Positions 5,945 through 11,219 of a stretch of DNA of 11,219 nucleotides are shown here, one piece after another. A program made the translations under genes and the position numbers. The notes under the pieces are model-generated. The model was given only the letters and a program-made list of their open reading frames with translations. It was not told the origin of the DNA and did no database searches. The DNA is from Betaproteobacteria bacterium HGW-Betaproteobacteria-2. Lineage in GTDB: Bacteria > Pseudomonadota > Gammaproteobacteria > Burkholderiales > Methylophilaceae. Positions within the stretch are counted from its first letter, which is position 1. Each line of letters starts with the position of its first letter. Location: NCBI GenBank assembly GCA_002842255.1, contig PHCM01000032.1, positions 1-11,219 of the forward strand, written 5' to 3'.

Positions 5945-6220
5945 ATGCAGTGGCAACTCATTTTTACTGATCAGTATCAACGAAGAGCGCTAAGTTTTAT
6001 AAAACGTCATCCCGATGCAGTCGCTCAATATGTCAAAACGCTCGAGTTATTGCAGGTTAATCCCCATCACCCCTCGCTCAGGTTACACGCATTGAAGGGA
6101 AGGCTCGAAGGCTTGCACAGCATTTCGATTAATCTTAAGTATCGTATTACACTGGAAATGATCGTAACGGAGCGCGAAATTATTCTGGTGAATGTAGGCG
6201 ACCATCAGCAGGTGTATTAG
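5945..6220 (+). CDS. RelE/StbE-type toxin (RelE/ParE superfamily)
   Basis: 91-residue partner of the Phd/YefM-like antitoxin. It begins WQLIFTDQYQRRALSFIKRHP, a helical section rich in basic residues, followed by LRLHALKGRLEGLHSISI, strand NLKYRITLEMIV and an ending VNVGDHQQVY. These are hallmarks of the RelE/StbE toxins. RNA cleavage at the ribosome is expected from the family but not shown here. The frame stays open upstream to 5837, but that part overlaps the antitoxin in another frame. The ATG at 5945, one base after the antitoxin stop, gives the normal length and N-terminus. Confidence 0.85.
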   Translation: MQWQLIFTDQYQRRALSFIKRHPDAVAQYVKTLELLQVNPHHPSLRLHALKGRLEGLHSISINLKYRITLEMIVTEREIILVNVGDHQQVY

Positions 6221-6235
6221 GGGGTTGCTGCGGAG

Positions 6236-6263
6236 AGTTGTTAGCGGGGAGTAGATAGTGGCA
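6236..6263 (-). repeat. Left degenerate heptamer array (inverted relative to the right array)
   Basis: Four in-phase 7-mers on the + strand: AGTTGTT, AGCGGGG, AGTAGAT, AGTGGCA. On the - strand they match the NRCYAYT-like unit of the array at 6661-6748. The array contains the GGAG ribosome-binding site (6248-6251) and the GTG start codon (6258) of the four-helix-bundle gene. It is only four degenerate copies, so the match could be partly chance. Confidence 0.5.
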
Positions 6264-6611
6264 AAACCACATGAAAACCTTGAAGTCTGGAAACAAGCCA
6301 TGCGGTTAGTGAAATCCGTTTACGAAATGACTTCTCTCTTTCCAGTAGAGGAGCGCTATGGTTTGTCTCAGCAGATGCGAAGGGCTGCTGTTTCAATACC
6401 CAGCAATATCGCTGAAGGCGCTGGTAGAAACGGCCCCAGAGAATTTTTGAATTTTGTAGGTATAGCTCGGGGTTCGCTGGCTGAACTAGAAACCCAGATG
6501 CAGTTGGCAGTGATGCTGGATTTTGCATCGTCCAATCATTTGGCGTTTGAATTGGTAGAGGCGACAGGAAAATTATTAACTGGATTACATAAAAAACTGG
6601 GCACATCATGA
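6258..6611 (+). CDS. Four-helix-bundle protein (PF05635, 23S rRNA intervening-sequence/S23 family)
   Basis: 117 residues, the usual length for this family of small helical proteins. They were first noted inside intervening sequences of 23S rRNA genes and are common as free-standing genes of unknown role; a relative, Avd, works with diversity-generating retroelements. Family signatures are clear: HENLEVWKQAMRLVKSVYE (5-23), GLSQQMRRAAVSIPSNIAEG (35-54), GR at 56-57 (GAGRNGPREFLNF) and GSLAELETQMQLA (72-84), spread over four predicted helices. GTG start, with GGAG six bases upstream. No retroelement, rRNA or partner gene is nearby. It lies inside the rhamnose operon and is flanked on both sides by inverted heptamer arrays, which suggests a mobile or recurrently inserted unit. 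Molecular function unknown. Confidence 0.88.
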   Translation: MAKPHENLEVWKQAMRLVKSVYEMTSLFPVEERYGLSQQMRRAAVSIPSNIAEGAGRNGPREFLNFVGIARGSLAELETQMQLAVMLDFASSNHLAFELVEATGKLLTGLHKKLGTS

Positions 6612-6660
6612 TTCCACAAGCTGATGGCTATTTACTTTGGCCATTTCACCGTTCTTGGAT

Positions 6661-6748
6661 TGCCACTTCCTACTGACCACTCGCCACTCACCATCTGTTC
6701 ACCATTCACTACTCGCCACTGACTACTTACCATTAACCACTCGCCATT
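6661..6748 (+). repeat. Right heptamer tandem array, 12 degenerate copies
   Basis: Five 7-mers (6661-6695: TGCCACT, TCCTACT, GACCACT, CGCCACT, CACCATC), a TGTT interruption, then seven more (6700-6748: CACCATT, CACTACT, CGCCACT, GACTACT, TACCATT, AACCACT, CGCCATT). Position 3 is always C and position 5 always A; position 7 is T in 11 of 12. It ends with an A6 run (6749-6754), then the rfbA start. The strand is almost devoid of purine-rich stretches, so it offers no ribosome-binding site. Confidence 0.8.
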
Positions 6749-6754
6749 AAAAAA

Positions 6755-6798
6755 CTACCATGACCCTCTCCCCACTTCCGACTCACCACTCACCATCA
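6755..6798 (+). repeat. Ragged continuation of the heptamer array into the rfbA coding region
   Basis: After the A6 run the same CCACT/CCAT flavour continues: CTACCAT, CCCACTT, then ACTCACC-ACTCACC-ATCAG (6781-6798). The last two units are exact 7-mers. This segment supplies the rfbA start codon and codons ~2-13 ([12 protein letters not shown]). Confidence 0.55.
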
Positions 6799-7674
6799 GC
6801 GAGAAAAGGCATTATTCTCGCCGGCGGAGCCGGTACCCGTTTGCACCCGGCCACACTGGCGCTCAGCAAACAACTGCTACCGGTCTACGACAAGCCGATG
6901 ATCTACTATCCGCTAAGTACGCTGATGTTGGCAGGCATGCGTGAGATTCTCATCATCAGCACGCCGCGCGATCTGCCAAGTTTCCAGCAATTGCTGGGTG
7001 ATGGCTCGCAATGGGGAATCCGACTGGAATATGCCGTTCAGCCCAGCCCGGACGGGTTGGCGCAGGCTTTCATCATCGGTGAGAAGTTCATCGGCAATTC
7101 GCCTAGTGCATTGGTGCTGGGCGATAACATTTTCTACGGACATGATCTTTCCATCCTGCTTGCACAAGCGGACGAACAACCGTCCGGCGGCACTGTGTTT
7201 GCCTATCACGTACAGGATCCGGAACGCTATGGCGTAGTGGAGTTCGACAAGGCTGGTAAAGCCATCAGCATTGAGGAAAAGCCAGCTCAACCAAAGAGTA
7301 ATTACGCTGTCACCGGCCTCTATTTCTACGACAATCAGGTGGTCGATATCGCCAAGTCGGTCAAACCCAGTGCGCGTGGCGAGCTGGAAATCACCACGGT
7401 CAACCAGACGTATCTGCAGCAGGGCAAGCTGGACGTGCAAACCCTCAAACGCGGCTATGCCTGGCTGGATACCGGCACTCACGAAAGCCTGCTCGATGCC
7501 AGCCAGTTTATCGCCACGCTGGAGAATCGGCAGGGCCTGAAAATCGCCTGCCCGGAAGAGATCGCCTGGCGTAACGGTTTTATTAATGCTAGCCAATTCG
7601 AAGCCTTGGCACAACCGCTCGCCAAAAACGGCTATGGTCAGTACATGTTGCGGTTATTGAAAGAAAGTCTCTGA
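6760..7674 (+). CDS. rfbA: Glucose-1-phosphate thymidylyltransferase, with repeat-derived N-terminal extension
   Basis: 304-residue RmlA, first enzyme of dTDP-L-rhamnose synthesis (dTTP + glucose-1-phosphate to dTDP-glucose + PPi). The nucleotidyltransferase signature GGAGTRLHP (22-30) is followed by [19 protein letters not shown] (K37, K45) and the metal-site LGDNIFYG (D122). Homologues usually begin at about Lys16-Gly17 here (M-K-G-I-I-L-A-G-G). The first 15 residues ([15 protein letters not shown]) are therefore extra and come from the heptamer-like repeat; without them the length is the usual ~289. An in-frame TAA at 6748-6750 lies just upstream and no other start codon precedes GIILAGG, so ATG 6760 is the only reasonable start. 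No Shine-Dalgarno is visible. rfbC starts 4 bp after its stop. Confidence 0.94.
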   Translation: MTLSPLPTHHSPSARKGIILAGGAGTRLHPATLALSKQLLPVYDKPMIYYPLSTLMLAGMREILIISTPRDLPSFQQLLGDGSQWGIRLEYAVQPSPDGLAQAFIIGEKFIGNSPSALVLGDNIFYGHDLSILLAQADEQPSGGTVFAYHVQDPERYGVVEFDKAGKAISIEEKPAQPKSNYAVTGLYFYDNQVVDIAKSVKPSARGELEITTVNQTYLQQGKLDVQTLKRGYAWLDTGTHESLLDASQFIATLENRQGLKIACPEEIAWRNGFINASQFEALAQPLAKNGYGQYMLRLLKESL

Positions 7675-7678
7675 GTCG

Positions 7679-8224
7679 ATGCGCGTTATCCCTACAGCTA
7701 TTCCCGATGTTTTGATTATTGAACCCAAAGTGTTTGGTGATGCACGTGGGTTTTTCTATGAGAGCTATAACCAGAAAGATTTTCAAAATGCTACCGGGTT
7801 GAAAGTCGATTTTGTGCAGGATAATCACTCCCGTTCCGGTAAAAACGTGTTGCGTGGTTTGCATTATCAGATTCAACAGCCTCAGGGCAAGTTGGTCAGG
7901 GTGGTGCGAGGGGCTGTGTTTGATGTGGCTGTCGATCTGCGAAAATCCTCGGCCACTTTTGGGCAATGGGTGGGTGCAGAGCTATCGGAAGAGAATGCCA
8001 GGCAAATGTGGGTGCCAGCAGGTTTCGCACACGGCTTCCTGGTCCTTAGCGAAGTGGCCGATTTCTTATACAAAACAACAGATTATTATGCGCCGGAATA
8101 CGAGCGCAGCATTATCTGGAATGATCCGGATATAGGGATCAAATGGCCTCTCGAAGCCGCCCCGTCGCTGTCGTCAAAAGACATGAATGCCATATCTTTC
8201 AAGAGCGCGGAGTTATTTGAATAA
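7679..8224 (+). CDS. rfbC: dTDP-4-dehydrorhamnose 3,5-epimerase
   Basis: 181-residue RmlC, third enzyme of the pathway, epimerising C3 and C5 of dTDP-4-keto-6-deoxyglucose. The cupin fold shows the family signatures GDARGFFYESYN (20-31), QDNHSRSGKNVLRGLHYQ (47-64, with the catalytic-base His at 62), QGKLVRVVRGAVFDVAVDLR (69-88, K71), WVPAGFAHGF (111-120), FLYKTTDYYAPE (129-140, Tyr131 the likely general acid) and the closing WNDPDIGIKWP. Full length. It completes the rhamnose set and directly follows rfbA. Confidence 0.96.
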   Translation: MRVIPTAIPDVLIIEPKVFGDARGFFYESYNQKDFQNATGLKVDFVQDNHSRSGKNVLRGLHYQIQQPQGKLVRVVRGAVFDVAVDLRKSSATFGQWVGAELSEENARQMWVPAGFAHGFLVLSEVADFLYKTTDYYAPEYERSIIWNDPDIGIKWPLEAAPSLSSKDMNAISFKSAELFE

Positions 8225-8262
8225 ATATCTTCTGGATATGCGGTTATGACGCAGGGAAACGC

Positions 8263-8280
8263 CTTGCCAGTATTGGCAAG
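8263..8280 (+). repeat. Perfect 7-bp inverted repeat after rfbC
   Basis: CTTGCCA, loop GTAT, TGGCAAG. It lies 39 bases past the rfbC stop. The following bases (ATGTTGATAAAC) lack a T-run, so it is not a textbook terminator. Its left arm overlaps the candidate -35 box TTGCCA, so it could equally be a protein-binding site in the promoter of the next gene. Confidence 0.5.
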
Positions 8281-8291
8281 ATGTTGATAAA
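8264..8291 (+). promoter_or_regulatory. Candidate promoter of the EPS-associated regulator
   Basis: TTGCCA (8264-8269, 5/6 to consensus) and GATAAA (8286-8291, 4/6) with a 16-bp spacer. It lies between two inverted repeats in the only sizeable gap between the rhamnose genes and the regulator. Predicted from sequence only. Confidence 0.35.
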
Positions 8292-8294
8292 CTT

Positions 8295-8311
8295 CGTTCA
8301 TTAACTGAACG
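8295..8311 (+). promoter_or_regulatory. Candidate operator upstream of the EPS-associated regulator
   Basis: CGTTCA, spacer TTAAC, TGAACG: a perfect 6+6 inverted repeat covering the predicted transcription start. Size and symmetry fit a dimeric winged-helix repressor such as the MarR-type protein encoded 20 bp downstream; binding is inferred. Confidence 0.4.
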
Positions 8312-8331
8312 CAAATAACTGTGTACGCCCA

Positions 8332-8664
8332 ATGTTGACCGATGAGTATCGTTACAAAATTCTCAAAATGATTGAGGCTAATCCGGAAATCAGTCAGCGT
8401 GAACTTGCCGGGCATTTGGGCATAAGTTTGGGGAAAGCCAATTTCTGTCTGAAAGCACTCGTGCAAGTCGGTTTGATAAAGGTCAATAATTTTCGCAATA
8501 ATAAGAACAAAATGGCATACATGTATATTCTCACGCCCAAGGGTATTGAAGAAAAAGCTTCGATTACCGTGCGTTTCCTGAAATCCAAGACTGAAGAATA
8601 TAAAGCGCTACAAACCATGATCGAAGAATTAAGATCTGAGGTAGTAAAGAATAAACGTATCTGA
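8332..8664 (+). CDS. MarR-type EPS-associated transcriptional regulator
   Basis: 110-residue winged-helix DNA-binding protein that matches the 'EPS-associated MarR family regulator' type found near exopolysaccharide clusters. The N-terminal part is a helix-turn-helix (ISQRELAGHLGISLGKANFCLKALVQVGLI, ~20-49). A wing follows at NFRNNKNKMAYMYILTPKG (53-71), then a long charged C-terminal helix (~72-108), probably for dimerisation. The start lacks a clear Shine-Dalgarno, but MLTDEYRYKILKMIE is the expected N-terminus. It sits between the rhamnose and UDP-uronate genes, so local control of polysaccharide synthesis is the natural inference. No direct evidence of target sites beyond the inverted repeats at 8263-8311. 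Confidence 0.85.
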   Translation: MLTDEYRYKILKMIEANPEISQRELAGHLGISLGKANFCLKALVQVGLIKVNNFRNNKNKMAYMYILTPKGIEEKASITVRFLKSKTEEYKALQTMIEELRSEVVKNKRI

Positions 8665-8724
8665 ACGTTTGAAGATGTTAAGTTTGAAACAGCAGTTAAG
8701 TTAAAAAGGGATGGTGAGAATTCA

Positions 8725-10020
8725 ATGAATCTGAACAACAAGACAATAGCTATCATTGGGTTGGGATATGTTGGTTTGCCCTTGGCGGTGGAATTTGGGA
8801 AAACCAGGTCAGTGATTGGCTTTGATATCAATAAAAAGCGGATTGCCGAATTGCGCGCAGGAGAGGATCACACTCTGGAAGTTACGCCAGAGGATCTCAA
8901 GACGGCAGTAAAACTTTCATATACTGATGACATCGATGTGCTACGAACAGCCTCAGTCTTCATTGTGACAGTGCCAACACCAATCGACCAAGCGAATCGT
9001 CCTGATTTGACACCTTTATTAAAGGCTAGTGAGACTGTAGGCAAAGTGCTCAAAAAAGGCGATATCGTCATCTATGAGTCCACCGTTTACCCAGGCTGTA
9101 CTGAGGAGGATTGTGTTCCCATTCTGGAAAAATTCTCTGGCTTGAAATTCAATATCGATTTCTTCTGTGGTTACAGCCCTGAGCGCATCAATCCTGGCGA
9201 TAAGGTCAATACCTTGACCAAGATCAAGAAAATCACCAGCGGCTCCACACCTGATGTGGCTGATGAGGTGAACGCACTTTATGCCTCCATTATCACTGCA
9301 GGTACGCACAAAGCTTCCAGTATCAAAGTTGCAGAAGCAGCAAAAGTCATTGAAAACACCCAGCGTGATCTGAATATTGCGCTTGTGAATGAACTTTCAG
9401 TTCTCTTTGACCGATTGAACATCGATACGATAGAAGTACTGGAGGCTGCTGGTACCAAATGGAACTTCCTACCGTTCAGGCCCGGCATGGTAGGTGGTCA
9501 CTGTATTGGTGTAGATCCATATTACCTGACGCACAAAGCTGAAGAAGTTGGATATCACCCGCAAATCATTGCAGCTGGTCGTCGAATGAATGACAACATG
9601 GCCAGATATGCCGCAAGAAATGTCATCAAGCTGATGCTACGCAATGGCATTGATGTCGCTAGAAGCACAGTTGGCGTCATGGGCATTACCTTCAAGGAAG
9701 ATTGTCCTGACATACGTAACAGTAAAGTCATCGACCTCATCAAAGAGTTTCGCAATTGGGGCGTGCGTGTGGTGGTTACAGACCCTTATGCAGATGCAGA
9801 GGAGGTTATGGCAGAGTACGGTGTCGAGTTGAATACGATGGACGATTTGTCATCCGTAGATGCGCTCGTGGTGGCTGTTGGCCACAAGGCCTATCGCAGC
9901 ATGTCACTTGAACAATTAAAACAGATGATGAAATCCGACAAGCCTGTACTCGCTGATCTGAAAGCGCTTTACGACAGACATCAGGCCAAGGCAATGGGCC
10001 TCACTGTGTTCAGACTCTAA
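8725..10020 (+). CDS. tviB: Nucleotide-sugar 6-dehydrogenase, TviB/WbpO type (UDP-GlcNAc or UDP-GalNAc)
   Basis: 431-residue UDP-sugar dehydrogenase. It oxidises the C6 hydroxyl of a UDP-N-acetylhexosamine to a carboxylate in two NAD-dependent steps. It shows the Rossmann loop GLGYVG (12-17), FFCGYSPERINPGDK, KVIENTQRDLNIALVNELS, and the catalytic-cysteine motif GGHCIGVDPYYL with Cys260. These segments match the TviB/WbpO branch rather than WbpA or UDP-glucose dehydrogenase. UDP-GlcNAc versus UDP-GalNAc cannot be decided from sequence; the downstream wbpB and wbpD homologues favour UDP-GlcNAc. GGTGAG (8713-8718) is six bases before the ATG. The 60-bp leader contains short direct repeats (GTTTGAA at 8667 and 8682; GTTAAGTT at 8677 and 8695). 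Confidence 0.9.
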   Translation: MNLNNKTIAIIGLGYVGLPLAVEFGKTRSVIGFDINKKRIAELRAGEDHTLEVTPEDLKTAVKLSYTDDIDVLRTASVFIVTVPTPIDQANRPDLTPLLKASETVGKVLKKGDIVIYESTVYPGCTEEDCVPILEKFSGLKFNIDFFCGYSPERINPGDKVNTLTKIKKITSGSTPDVADEVNALYASIITAGTHKASSIKVAEAAKVIENTQRDLNIALVNELSVLFDRLNIDTIEVLEAAGTKWNFLPFRPGMVGGHCIGVDPYYLTHKAEEVGYHPQIIAAGRRMNDNMARYAARNVIKLMLRNGIDVARSTVGVMGITFKEDCPDIRNSKVIDLIKEFRNWGVRVVVTDPYADAEEVMAEYGVELNTMDDLSSVDALVVAVGHKAYRSMSLEQLKQMMKSDKPVLADLKALYDRHQAKAMGLTVFRL

Positions 10021-10052
10021 AAATCTATACCAATACAGAACGGGCGATTGAT

Positions 10053-11114
10053 ATGTACCATTTCTTACCACCTATCACTGATCGAAAAATCCGATTTGCA
10101 CTCGTGGGCTGCGGTCGCATTGCGCAGAACCATTTTGAAGCCATCAAGCAACATGGTGACCGGGCTGAACTTGTTGGCGTTTGCGATGTTGATGCAACAG
10201 CGCTAGCTGCGGCAGTTAAAACGACGGGCGCCACAGGATTTTCCTCGTTGAAGGAAATGCTGGCTAACTGTGATGCAGATGCATTCATTTTAACGACACC
10301 ATCAGGTTTGCATCCAGATCAAGCTGTCGAAATTGCAAAAGCTGGCCGTCATGTGGTGACGGAAAAGCCAATGGCAACACGCTGGGAAGATGGTAAGAGA
10401 ATGGTGGCCGCTTGTGATGAGGCTGGTGTACGCCTTTTTGTTGTCAAGCAAAATCGCCGCAATGCCACTTTGCAGTTACTAAAACAAGCAATCGAAAAAA
10501 AGCGTTTCGGCCAGATTTACATGGTGAATCTCAACGTGTTCTGGACACGTCCGCAAGCCTACTACGATCAAGGTAAATGGCGCGGTAAGTGGGAATATGA
10601 CGGTGGCGCATTTATGAACCAGGCTAGCCATTATGTCGATTTGATTGATTGGCTGATTGGCCCTCTGGAAAGCCTGCATGCCTACACATCAACCCTAGAG
10701 CGTGACATTGAGGCAGAAGATACCGGCGTTGTCAGTCTCAAGTGGCGTAGTGGTGCATTGGGCTCAATGAATGTCACTATGCTGACTTATCCCAAGAACC
10801 TGGAAGGTAGCATTACCATCTTGGGTGAAAAGGGCACCGTCCGTATTGGCGGTATGGCTGTCAACGAAGTACAGCATTGGGAATTTGCAGAGTCGGATCC
10901 TGATGATGAAAAAGTGAAAGAAGCTAGCTACCAGACAACATCTGTCTATGGTTTTGGTCATCCTCTTTATTACAACAATATCATTAATGTGTTACGTGGC
11001 GAAGCGGAACCCGAAACAGATGGTCGCGAGGGGCTCAAGTCACTCGAAACCATTATTGCCATCTATCTTTCTTCACGTGATGGCAAGCGTGTTGGCCTGC
11101 CTTTGGATTACTAG
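10053..11114 (+). CDS. wbpB: UDP-N-acetylglucosaminuronate 3-dehydrogenase (WbpB/WlbA), Gfo/Idh/MocA family
   Basis: 353-residue oxidoreductase. In the characterised WbpB/WlbA system it oxidises C3 of UDP-GlcNAcA with NAD, preparing it for amination by WbpE. The Rossmann signature is VGCGRIAQNHF (18-28). The family catalytic lysine is K105 in EKPM, and the histidine motif is SHYVDLIDW (H193, D196). WlbA-like segments NRRNATLQLLKQAIEKKRFG, FWTRPQAYYDQGKWRG and WEYDGGAFMNQASHYVDLID point to this subfamily rather than to a generic Gfo/Idh enzyme. The start is 32 bp after the tviB stop, with only a weak purine-rich site. The stop directly abuts the next start. Confidence 0.9.
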   Translation: MYHFLPPITDRKIRFALVGCGRIAQNHFEAIKQHGDRAELVGVCDVDATALAAAVKTTGATGFSSLKEMLANCDADAFILTTPSGLHPDQAVEIAKAGRHVVTEKPMATRWEDGKRMVAACDEAGVRLFVVKQNRRNATLQLLKQAIEKKRFGQIYMVNLNVFWTRPQAYYDQGKWRGKWEYDGGAFMNQASHYVDLIDWLIGPLESLHAYTSTLERDIEAEDTGVVSLKWRSGALGSMNVTMLTYPKNLEGSITILGEKGTVRIGGMAVNEVQHWEFAESDPDDEKVKEASYQTTSVYGFGHPLYYNNIINVLRGEAEPETDGREGLKSLETIIAIYLSSRDGKRVGLPLDY

Positions 11115-11219
11115 ATGGCAGCTAATATTCATCCAACTGCCATCGTTGATGATGGGGCGCAAATCGGAGAGGGCACCAGAGTCTGGCATTGGGTGCACGT
11201 CTGTGGCGGTGCTGTCATT
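11115..11219 (+). CDS. wbpD: UDP-2-acetamido-3-amino-2,3-dideoxyglucuronate N-acetyltransferase (WbpD/WlbB-like), 5' part
   Basis: First 35 codons of a gene running off the right edge; the ATG immediately follows the wbpB stop with no gap. The visible protein starts [20 protein letters not shown] and continues [15 protein letters not shown]. This is the opening of a left-handed beta-helix (hexapeptide-repeat) acetyltransferase, and it matches the WbpD/WlbB N-terminus in its VWHWVHV part. The expected reaction is acetyl-CoA-dependent acetylation of the 3-amino group of the UDP-uronic sugar. Family is clear; exact substrate is inferred from the adjacent wbpB. Confidence 0.8.
   Translation, partial: MAANIHPTAIVDDGAQIGEGTRVWHWVHVCGGAVI

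Noticed and set aside
6258..6611. Diversity-generating retroelement (an Avd-like protein would suggest one)
   Set aside because: No reverse transcriptase and no template/variable repeat pair are in the window, and the protein fits the general PF05635 family equally well.
6661..6748. Could the repeat array be a CRISPR?
   Set aside because: Units are 7 bp, contiguous and degenerate, with no spacers and no cas genes; it is a short tandem repeat.

Overview
The window looks like a chromosomal piece of a Gram-negative, probably betaproteobacterial, genome (Nitrosomonadales or Gallionellaceae/Methylophilaceae-like; this is inferred from gene content and order, not from a marker gene). All supported genes are on the + strand. 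It carries part of a surface-polysaccharide (EPS or O-antigen) locus, with small accessory modules inserted between the sugar genes.

Layout. (1) 3-1707: housekeeping end, with the 3' part of a LonB-like AAA+ protease and hslR (Hsp15). (2) 1708-3588: accessory segment with two type II toxin-antitoxin (TA) pairs, ParD-like/RelE and DUF1778/GNAT (TacAT-like). They are separated by a 487-bp non-coding stretch full of hairpin repeats. (3) 3589-8224: the four dTDP-L-rhamnose genes in the order rfbB, rfbD, rfbA, rfbC. A second accessory segment (5565-6759) splits rfbBD from rfbAC and holds a Phd/YefM-RelE pair and a four-helix-bundle (PF05635) gene. (4) 8225-11219: an EPS-associated MarR-type regulator, then a tviB/wbpO-type nucleotide-sugar 6-dehydrogenase, a wbpB/wlbA-type 3-dehydrogenase and the first 35 codons of a wbpD/wlbB-type N-acetyltransferase.

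Function. RfbA, RfbB, RfbC and RfbD together make dTDP-L-rhamnose from glucose-1-phosphate and dTTP. TviB, WbpB and WbpD carry out steps toward a UDP-2,3-diacetamido-uronic acid sugar; the expected aminotransferase (WbpE) would lie just past the right edge. Both sugars are typical building blocks of a secreted or cell-surface polysaccharide, and the MarR-like protein is a likely local regulator.

Most unusual feature. The four-helix-bundle gene is bracketed by degenerate 7-bp tandem arrays in inverted orientation (about 6236-6263 and 6661-6748, with a ragged continuation to about 6798). The left array supplies the gene's ribosome-binding site and GTG start. The right array runs into rfbA, whose first ~15 residues look repeat-derived and whose start has no visible Shine-Dalgarno. 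This suggests a repeat-bounded insertion that rewrote the 5' end of a core sugar gene. Second in interest is a pair of TCAATTGA-core palindromes, centres 41 bp apart, flanking the promoter of the DUF1778-GNAT module.
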